The translations under genes and the position numbers were made by a program. DNA of 64,000 nucleotides from Mesorhabditis belari (Eukaryota > Nematoda > Chromadorea > Rhabditida > Rhabditidae), in the NCBI GenBank assembly GCA_958450365.1, contig CAUEEP010000760.1, positions 383,462-447,461 of the forward strand. The letters run 5' to 3'. A model generated the notes under the pieces. That model was not told the DNA's origin, did no database searches, and saw only the letters and a list, made by a program, of their open reading frames with translations. Of the stretch, positions 55,825-64,000 are shown in pieces (the stretch's first letter is position 1; every line of letters starts with the position of its first letter).

Positions 55825-58800
55825 CTATTGGGAAACGGCGCCATCGAATACACTCTGAGCAGAGGCTGGAGTCAAATGGATACGGCAGATCTCGGTTCCG
55901 ACGGGGAGACGGTAGCTAAATGGAAAATGTTTGATTAATAAGTCAAAGATTACTGTCTAATGAATCTATCTGATTTTTAGCTCAATGGAATGCTACCCAT
56001 TGAGGGCAGCATTCCATTGAGCCACTTAGAGACTTTAAGATGACCAAGACTAGGAATCTTTTTCGTTTCTCATGAATCTCATTCACTCACCGATTCTCCA
56101 CTTTGCGCACACGGCACAAATCGATGCGTTGAACGGTGGCGTGGAAGCAGCGCAAATAGCGAGGAATTTGGTTCTCCTTGAGCGACTCCTCGTTGACGAA
56201 GTACTTGCGGGAGCCGAAGCTGAAATTTATATCGTCACTGGTTAATTTAAAATTAAAATATCAATCAGTAAGTAATAAAGTGAAGGAATTGGCAAGAAAA
56301 AGTCGAGAGGAGCCATTTAACTCGGAGAGGAGAGATTTAACTCGGAGAAGAGGCATTTAATTCGGAGAGGAGGCATTTAACTCGGAGAGGAGAGATTTAA
56401 CTCGGAGAGGAGGCATTTAACTCGGAGAGGAGACATTTAACTCGGAGAGGAGAGATTTAACTCGGAGAGGAGAGATTTAACTCGGAGAAGAGGCATTTAA
56501 CTCGGAGAGGAGACATTTAACTCGGAGAGGAGAGATTTAACTCGGAGAGGAGAGATTTAACTCGGAGAAGAGGCATTTAACTCGGAGAGGAGACATTTAA
56601 CTCGGAGAGGAGAGATTTAACTCGGAGAAGAGGCATTTAATTCGGAGAGGAGGCATTTAACTCGGAGAGGAGAGATTTAACTCGGAGAGGAGGCATTTAA
56701 CTCGGAGAGGAGACATTTAACTCGGAGAGGAGACATTTAACTCAGAGAGGAGACGTTTAACTCGGAGAGGAGGCATTTAACTCGGAGAGGAGACATTTAA
56801 CTCGGAGAGGAGAGATTTAACTCGGAGAAGAGGCATTTAATTCGGAGAGGAGACATTTAACTCGGAGAGGAGACATTTAACTCGGAGAAGAGGCATTTAA
56901 CTCGGAGAGGAGACATTTAACTCGGAGAGGAGAGATTTAACTCGGAGAAGAGGCATTTAACTCGGAGAGGAGACATTTAACTCGGAGAGGAGAGATTTAA
57001 CTCGGAGAGGAGGCATTTAACTCGGAGAGGAGACATTTAACTCGGAGAGGAGACATTTAACTAACATATAAGGTAAATTCAGATAACAAAATTTACCTTG
57101 GAACCGAATAGGCATCATGGGCAGCATCCCATTGAGCTATGATCAAATCCCCGCGTTTAAGCTTTCGCATATCGACAGGCTAAAAAGAGTTTGTTAAAGC
57201 TGAGCATCGATTTTCTGAAGTAACTATAGTAACTATAGTATAAGCAAAATGCTAATCTCATTTTTTCTTTTGCACTCACCATAGTAAGGACTGTCTGGGG
57301 GATTTCGATGGCGGTTTGGACACTCACGTTGTCGGCCTCATCCCTGAATAGTGAGAATTGGATTTGGCATGAATAAATGGTTGAAAAATGCATAAATTTT
57401 ATAGTATATTAACACTATAAAGTTCCTAAAATCGTTTCTACGATCCTACGAAAGTTAACGATCAAATTGCTAGATACAAGCATCGCAAAGCTAGATACAA
57501 AGCTTTACCAATTCACCAATGAAAGCAGCAATGCTTTTAAGGTTCACAGTTTGTCGATTATGTCAGCTCCGAGACAAACTGATATTTTAGTTACTATTGT
57601 TATTATTGAATGATTTGTCTATTCTTATGTAAATGTATTCTCCCCTGTGCTTATCCCTTTCATCGCCGAGAAGGGGATTGCCTAGGAGTGATTGCCTAGA
57701 GCCCTTGGGATTGCCTAGAGTCCTTGGGATTGCCTAGAGTCCTTGGGATTGCCTAGAGTCCTTGGGATTGCCTAGAGTCCTTGGGATTGCCTAGGAGGAC
57801 AAGTGAGGCTCTCACTTGGGGTCTCCCTTTCACTCATTTGTAATCTATTCGTCTTATTTTACTACTGTAAATAAGGATACATAAATAAAGATGCAAAGAT
57901 AATTCCGGTGCAAAGAAAAAATGAACCGATTGAGCTACGGTTTATTTCATTAGAAAAGCCAATTATTTTTCTGCAAAATAACAAGAAGTAACATTGAAAA
58001 TTTCTCATTGCAAGCAAAGTTCCTGAAACTGTAGTTAAAATTCTTCAAATTCTAAGAACGTTGGTTTTTCGGATTCGGAACTTTTTCCTACAACAATACT
58101 TTAAATTTGCATTTCCTTGGTCATCTTTATAAGTAAATATCCATCATAAAGCTGCACTAAAAGCACCTTTCAAACTTTTCAACTTTAATATTCAATATTT
58201 TGCTTCTATCGGATAGTTTGCTTCTATTGGATAGTTTGCTTCTATTTGATATATAATATGTTCGATAGAAGAAAACTATCATCACAACTTTTCATAGTTT
58301 TTCAAGGAAATCTTTTGTCTAGCTCTTGCAAGTGTCTAGCTCTTGCAAGTGTCCAGCTCTTGTAAGTGTCTAGCTCTTGTAAGTGTCCAGAAAATCTCTC
58401 TGGATAATAGATATCTGGTCTGATCACCAATAAAGTTCTGACAATGAGAAAACGGATTGAGACAAGAGCTTAAAACCATATTAAACTCATATTCCATAAT
58501 AACTAAACCTTACTCAGTGCAAGTAGCGGCAGAGGGATCAATTGAGGCGGTGGCAACGTTGACATTGTTGTCCTCCTCTTCCCTAAATCATTTTTTTTAG
58601 AAGTTAAGCGTTTTTGATGTCAGACTTTATCAAATCTCTTGACAGTTCTTTATAATATCTCTTGACAAATTGACAAATATCATATCTTTTGACAGCCCTT
58701 TTGTCATTCAAATTCATGACAATTCTTGGTCAAATTCAACTCACTCCAATGGCCATTCGATGTTGGGAGTGAGTGGAGGAGCGCTGTGAACACTGACGTT

Positions 58801-61797
58801 GTCGTTGTTGATGTTGTCATCTTGCCTGAAAGTGTTAGAAGTTGAAAAACACCTTCAGATAACAAGTTTATTTAAAACTTAAAGACTTTTAGCTAATTAT
58901 ATGATGGCTTACTCTTGCATTTGCTGTTGTTTTGCTTCCTCCTCTTGACGCTTCTTGATGATTGGCCACTCGGTCGCCTCCCAGACTTTCAGATCTGAAA
59001 TTTTCATTTGAAGCCTGAGCCTGAGCATGAGCCTGAGCCTGAGCCTGAGCTATGACTTTAGCTTCTTAGCCATCTAAGCCATTATTTTCTTGACACTAAC
59101 CGATTCCTGGAAACTTCGTTTCCTTTGGCTTCTCATCTTTCTCAGCTTGACTCTTGGTGAATTTCTCCTGAAGTAGAGTCATATCCCCTTCTTGTCGCTT
59201 TTGGACGAGTTGAGCCATAGCCTCTTGTTGACGTTTTTGAATGATTGACCACTCGGTTGCCTCCCATATTTTCAGATCTGAAATTTTCATTTGAAGTTGA
59301 GACTTTAGCTTCTTATGACTTTAGCTTCTTAGCCATCTAAACCATTATTTTCTTGCCACTAACCGATTCCTGAAAACTTCATCTCCTGTGGCTTCTCATC
59401 TTTCTCAGCTTGACTCTTTGCTAAAGCCTCTTGTTTTTCCATAGTCACAGCTTTCTCAGCTTGACTCTTTGCAAGTTTCTCCAGAATTCGAGTCATAGCC
59501 TCTTGTTGTTGACGCTTTTGGATGATTGGCCACTCGGTTTCTTCCCATGTTTTTAGGTCTAAAACTTTCATTTTTAGATCTAAAACTGAAATTGAGTCAT
59601 AAATTCTTAGTCATCTACAACATTATTCTCCTGCAACTAACCGATTCCTGGAAATTTCGTTTCCTTTGGCTTCTCATCTTTCTCAGCTTGACTCTTGGTG
59701 AGTTTCTCCTGAAGTAGAGTCATATCCTCTTCTTGTCGCTTTTGGACGAGTTGAGCCATAGCCTCTTGTTGGCGTTTTTGAATGTTTGGCCACTCGGTTG
59801 CCTCCCATGTTTTCAGATCTGAAAGTTACATTTATGAGTCTTTTCTCTAGAGCCCACTAGCCAAATTCTGGCGAAGGTTTGACTTGAAACATTTCTAAAT
59901 TTACACTAACCAATTCCAGGGAAACCAAGCTTCTTTGGCTCCTCAGCGACCACTTCTTTCTCAGGAATCGATTCAACAGCAACAATTGTGGTAGAAGTTC
60001 CAAGAGTCGACTAAATATTAGTCCTTGTTTGTGTAGCTAGGTAGATTTACTAACCTCTGGCTGAGCAATCTTCAACCCCGAAGAGCTGGCAACCTCATTG
60101 AAGTGAGAAAGATGCTGCAGCAGGTCGGCATTCATCTTCTCCAAAAGTTGACTCATAGGAAATCGCATCTTTGGCTCTTCAGCGACCACTTCTTTCTCAG
60201 GAACCGATTGCAACACTTGTGGTGGAAGTCCCAAAAGTAGACTAAATTTTAATCCTTGTTTATGTAGCTAGATAGATTTACTAACCTCTGGCTGAGCAAT
60301 CTTCAGCCCCGAAGAGCTGGTGACGTCATTAAATGAACGAAGCTGCAGCAGTTCGGCTTTCTTCCTCTCAACAACCTCAGCAAAGTCATCATCGAAGTCC
60401 TGAAATCTTATAATTATTTAAAACAAGAGCTATTTAAATCAAGACAGCTAATTTTCAGTCTTAAATCATCAATTCTAATAATTCGTGTAAGCTACTCACC
60501 TCGCGAATCTCATCATCGGGAAGAGAGCGGGCTTTGTCGGCGGCAATCCATGGCTTCACCTTTTCCAAGTAGCTCAACGGTCCCGAGTAAGCTGGAAATG
60601 GTTTTCTTTGATAACAGCTACATACTTTATTAGCAAAATGCCTCTCAATGTTTAGACCAACATTGAGTTTCTGCACAGTAAGTGCTTTCATCATCATCGT
60701 CCTCCTCCTCGTCCGTATTTGATTCGTCATTGTCCTCCTCCTCGTCATGAGCAGATGCCGCGACCTCGCTTGGAACAACCTAAAGTTGAATTGTTTTGGT
60801 TGTAGAATCAATAAACTATCTCAGATTTGTTCTTATCGATTTACAAACTCAAAGATCTTGATTTGTTTCTTATGAATCAGTCGAACTCACCACAGGTTCG
60901 GCCTTGCTTCTCTCGGCCTTGCTTGTCTCAGCCTTGCTCGGTTCGGCCTTGCTTGTCTCGGCTTCGGGCATCACACAATCAATCGTTCCATCAAAGAACT
61001 TCGTCTTCATCTTGTTGATGAAATCACGAATCTTTTCTAAAACTTAGAAACTTGTAGATAGATTTTCTTGTACTTGTAGATTTTCTGTGCTTTATCCCAA
61101 TCTGACAAACTTAATGCAAGTCTAGCAATTGATTTTGAGTCGAATACTTGATTGAAAAAGTCGTCTCTATCAGTTACAGCAGCATTCTATCCCTTTATCA
61201 CTAACCCTCAATGTCGTGACGACGAGCAACGAATTCGGTGATGTAGCGCTGCTTGTCCGTGACGTGGATCGATGCGGCGTGATCGTGCCTGAAAATTTTG
61301 ATCGTAAAGCAAACAGCTACTGCCACAACTAATAGTCTAAACTTATCAGTTATCAGCTTAATATTTCTTGTTCAAAAGTCACTTATTCAATCCCGGTCAA
61401 GGGTTCAATCCCGCCGGCTTGATTATTGGTTCTTTTTTCCCCAATATATATTTGGGGTTTTCTTCCGCACATTAGCGATTGATTGCTAGGGCTTATAGAT
61501 TGTTTGTAACATATTATTTGCGTAAATAAATGTAAATTTATTGGTATAAAGTCACTCACATGCACTTTCCACAAACGGCCTCATAATCGAAGCAGTTGCG
61601 ATTCCACCGATTCTCACAGGAGAGCACCTTCTCGTTGTAGCCGACTGAAATCGAAAAAGGGTAAATTGGTGAATGAATTGCGAAGTCTTTTGTTAAATAT
61701 CTGTTAAATTTCAGTTAAATAATCAGCTTTAAAACTTACACAGCTTTCCACAACGAGTGCAGTTTAAGAAGGAAAAAGCTCGCTCGAAAAGAGACAT
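55825..61797 (-). CDS. Unrecognised Cys-rich protein built from tandemly duplicated exons
   Basis: Exons 5' to 3': 61740-61797, 61560-61644, 61206-61288, 60891-61036, 60677-60779, 60500-60591, 60286-60399, (60055-60241 doubtful), 59911-60010, 59642-59818, 59364-59558, 59101-59277, 58913-58994, 58745-58825, 58514-58582, 57280-57343, 57097-57179, 56091-56219, 55825-55915. Without the doubtful exon it is 642 aa in frame. The N terminus has Cys at 13, 16, 29, 37, 44 and 47 then His49 and His51, a possible zinc-binding module. Next come four (T/P/R)SKAE repeats, an Asp/Glu-rich tract, and SSSGLKIAQPE. Four related segments follow, starting DLK-W-EATEWP-IQKRQ; the first three end KF-GIG. Three DN-V-V segments come next. 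The C terminus (about 543-642) looks globular (KLKRGDLIIAQW; RYLRCFHATVQRIDLCRV). I recognise no family. Acceptor ATTTTTCAG sits 35 bases upstream of the ATG. The 60677 donor is one of two possible (the other is 60662). Confidence 0.8.
56301..57060. repeat. 38-unit 20-base satellite CTCGGAGAGGAGACATTTAA inside an intron
   Basis: Thirty-eight units without indels. Variants are confined to a few positions (GAGG/GAAG, AGAC/AGAG/AGGC, CTCGG/TTCGG). It fills intron 56220-57096 of the duplicated-exon gene, between the two exons coding its C-terminal globular part. In the transcript (minus) the array reads as pyrimidine-rich TCCTCTCCGAG tracts. Confidence 0.95.
57697..57800. repeat. 20-base repeat GGATTGCCTAGAGTCCTTGG
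   Basis: Five to six units in the large intron 57344-58513 of the duplicated-exon gene. Confidence 0.9.
57925..58395. mobile_element. Fragment related to the centre of the giant palindrome
   Basis: TACGGTTTATTTCATTAGAA, CATCATAAAGCTGCACTAAA and TTTTCATAGTTTTTCAAGGAA match 39060-40150. It ends in a 17-base repeat, GTCTAGCTCTTGCAAGT (58316-58390). Lies in intron 57344-58513. Confidence 0.7.
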
Positions 61798-62167
61798 TGT
61801 CAAAATAAATTCGAAGATTAGCGAATCTAAACTGAAAAATAGGTAAAGGGGCTTTTAAAGTTTTAAAAGGTAAAGTTAAAAGGTAAGTTTAAATGTTTTA
61901 AAAGTAAAAAGTGAAGAGAAATCGATTCTCCTTTGAGCGATCTTCCCTTTTATATGCTAACGATTGATACGGTTCGGCCATTATTCGACATCTGCTGGCC
62001 AAGGGGGGAAGAGAAGAGACAATTCGTGCCAACGGCTCGACTAGGTCAAACAAATGAACGAGATAGTGCGAAAGAGAACAATAATTGAGTGGAAAAGAGG
62101 AAATTGGACAATTTTCGGTTACTGATTGGATCAGGTGAAACGACCTGTCATGCTATTTTCTTACTAA
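61798..62167. other. 5' flank of the duplicated-exon gene
   Basis: Contains the putative leader and trans-splice acceptor (ATTTTTCAG on minus, ending at 61832). No further gene. Confidence 0.5.
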
Positions 62168-62690
62168 AGTATTAGGTTGTCCAGCTTGTCCAGTTTGTCC
62201 GTTTTTGAGGGCTTATTCCAAATATTTCTGCAAGTTCACGTGTAGTTTGTCGAGGATCAATTTCGATCGCCTGTTTAGATACGGTATTATCGATCGTAGG
62301 AGGCCGTTGGTGGTGGTCCTCATCTTCTAAAGATTCATTTCCTTCTCGAAATCGTTGAAACCATCGCCGACGCTGGCTTTCCGAAATAGCATCTTCACCA
62401 AATACTTTGCAGAGATCTTCCAAAATAATTTCTAAAGGCCTCGATGAGATTCAGCGATATTTTTGCCCAATTTGAAGTTATAAGGACTGGCACCGAGACG
62501 AAACTTCGTGTCGTTCACAGAAATTAAATCAAAAACTGGCTTGACGTCAAAAACACGAAAAGTTGTAATAAAATAAGAAATCCTGAACAGCATATAGAAG
62601 ATTGGGTTTGATAAAATTGAAAAGCCCTAAGGAATGCTGTTCAAGTTGTTCAAGAGCAGGCGTGCATTCATAACTGAACAACCTAATACT
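62168..62690 (-). pseudogene. Internally deleted mariner element
   Basis: Ends TTAGGTTGTCCAGCTTGTCC at about 62172 and inverted GTTCAAGAGCAGG to AACTGAACAACCTAA at about 62687, next to TA. On the minus strand, 62172-62423 encodes the second DNA-binding part of mariner transposase: SQRRRWFQRFREGNESLEDE and TTRELAEIFGIS. The catalytic domain is absent, so it could only move in trans. Confidence 0.82.
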
Positions 62691-62947
62691 AATTCAATTG
62701 GACGCCTTGTCAAATGTGGTAAGTTTATTCAACCACCAATTCTATCAGCAGTTCAGCAATCTGCCTGTTCGTTTACGATAAGATTGATACTATTTGATGG
62801 GCCAAATAGGGAGATTCAGAACCGGAATATCAATGTTAAAAGTGATAAATAGAAAGTCGAAATATGCCTGCAGTAAATAAACATTTAGCAGCAAATCAAC
62901 ATTTTCAATGTATAAATTGCTTATTCTGCCTAGGATACTCTTAAAAG

Positions 62948-62953
62948 TTTATT
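62948..62953 (-). terminator. Poly(A) signal of the membrane-protein gene
   Basis: AATAAA on the minus strand, 46 bases past the stop codon at 62999. Confidence 0.6.
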
Positions 62954-62998
62954 AATTATTAAGGTAAAGCAATTTGTGTAGCGGTGAAGTTTGCGCAT

Positions 62999-63549
62999 TC
63001 AATTTTCGATCTTGTACACATGTCGACGAGCCATCAAACATCCGACAAACAATGTCACAAAAATACACAATGAAAAGACAAGGGTAACGGTGATCAGCGT
63101 AGTGACTGGGATGCAAATCTCCCGTTGAGCAATTCTCAAAAAATCGCGAACCGAGGGCACCGACATAGATTCGAAATGCTGAAAATCGCCTGTTTAGTTT
63201 ACTGATTTGACGTAGCAATTGCAAAGTAGTACCATTGAATTACCATTGTTAGAAGTGTTGTTCTAAAGATTGAATAACTGACCATCATTGTCGAATTCTT
63301 GAGTTCAATCTCATCCGAAGCGATTGTTCGTTCGACAAGAGCGTCCAACATCGAGATTCGGTTCCGTACACCGATCGAAGCCTCTCTTTTCGAGATTCTG
63401 CTAAAAAGTTATTGTTGATAGCTGAAACTTAGTATCTTAAAGTTAGCGTGATTCGTGAAATTCTTTATCACTTACCCTTTCACAGTCCAAGTATTCTTGG
63501 GAGCAGAGCGAACGTTAGCGGAAATACTTCGTTTGGCACGGCCACAGTT
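62999..63549 (-). CDS. 3' end of a single-pass membrane protein, cuticlin/ZP-like
   Basis: Three last exons: 63476-63549, 63283-63400, 62999-63178; phases agree (exit 2, entry 2, then 0). The visible peptide begins NCGRAKRSISANVRSAPKNT. RAKR is a furin-type R-x-K-R cleavage site. After about 50 polar residues comes REICIPVTTLITVTLVFSLC, the start of a transmembrane helix of about 25 residues, followed by a short basic tail LMARRHVYKIEN and the stop. A furin site, one C-terminal membrane span and a short tail are the hallmark of nematode cuticlin and other zona pellucida-domain proteins secreted by the epidermis. The ZP domain itself is not seen, so this assignment is inference. No further 5' exon was found before the window edge. 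Confidence 0.65.
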
Positions 63550-63734
63550 CTGCAAAGTATTAATACATTTTGATCGGTACTTGTGACTCTTACAGAGACC
63601 AGCATTTAACACCCTTAGCATTTAACAGATCAATTTGCATTTAAGAATGGCGGCCAACAGAATCACAAGCGGCTTAAGGCGTGCTTGTGACTCTTACGGC
63701 GGTTATTTACAAAAGGAAAATTAGCTATTATTAT

Positions 63735-64000
63735 TGGGTTGGTGAATTGAAAACTGCGGGATTTTGAACTAAAATCTATTCCACATAAAACCATCAATTC
63801 ATTTCAAATAATTTCCATTATTATTGACGACTTCTGCCCATTTTACAGGCAATTTGCGGATTCCTCTTTCGTAGTAGGATTTTGGTTTGTGTGTGAGATA
63901 AGTCTGAGACTCAAAAATCGAGGACTGGGCTTTGAGAGTGGAAGACTGGACTCCCAGTTTGAGCACCTTCTTCAAAAGAAACTCATTTTGGTGTCAATAG
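63735..64000. mobile_element. MITE family B copy cut by the window edge
   Basis: Starts TTGGGTTGGTGAATTGAAAA with preceding TA and runs through GACGACTTCTGCCCATTTTA and GTAGTAGGATTTTGGTTTG, as at 22805-23000, reaching TTTTGGTGTCAATAG at the last base. Confidence 0.85.

Noticed and set aside
61380..61420. B-box-like GGTTCAATCCC
   Set aside because: No A box or tRNA fold nearby.

Overview
This is a eukaryotic, almost certainly nematode, nuclear window. Genes are split into many short exons. Introns run from about 37 bases to 2.5 kb, with GT donors and short TTTCAG or TTTTAG acceptors that lack a long pyrimidine tract. Four of the five complete genes have a TTTCAG-like acceptor a few bases before the first ATG, as expected for spliced-leader trans-splicing. 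No gene is a single long ORF; I assembled each one by joining exons with consistent phases. Most continuous ORFs in the window are repeat read-through.

Layout. (1) 1-1117: decayed mariner transposase. (2) 1356-4024, plus: membrane-anchored methyltransferase of the spermidine-synthase/METTL13 fold (11 exons, 354 aa). (3) 4350-11754, minus, convergent with it: PACSIN/syndapin orthologue with F-BAR and SH3 domains (15 exons, 536 aa). (4) 11755-28041: about 16 kb with no gene I can support, dominated by minisatellites and MITEs. (5) 28042-33990, plus: unrecognised 237-aa protein with 7 exons. (6) 33991-45116: about 11 kb of repeats, including a 3.1 kb giant palindrome. (7) 45117-52851, plus: complete MKK7/MEK-1-type MAP kinase kinase (11 exons, 393 aa) whose introns carry one MITE family repeatedly. 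(8) 52852-55824: repeats and a tRNA-like element. (9) 55825-61797, minus: unrecognised gene with 18-19 exons (about 642 aa), a Cys-rich N terminus and at least two series of tandemly duplicated exons. (10) 62168-62690: deleted mariner copy. (11) 62999 to about 63549, minus: 3' end of a single-pass membrane protein with a furin-like site, compatible with a cuticlin/ZP protein; its 5' part is not seen in the window.

The genes do not form an evident pathway or operon. MKK7 acts in JNK stress signalling and syndapin in endocytic membrane remodelling; the others are unrelated as far as the sequence shows. Two things stand out. The first is the novel gene at 55825-61797, built by exon duplication, with one duplicated exon apparently broken in a way that skipping would repair. 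The second is the density of nested inverted repeats and strictly phased minisatellites whose units are often 10 or 20 bp.
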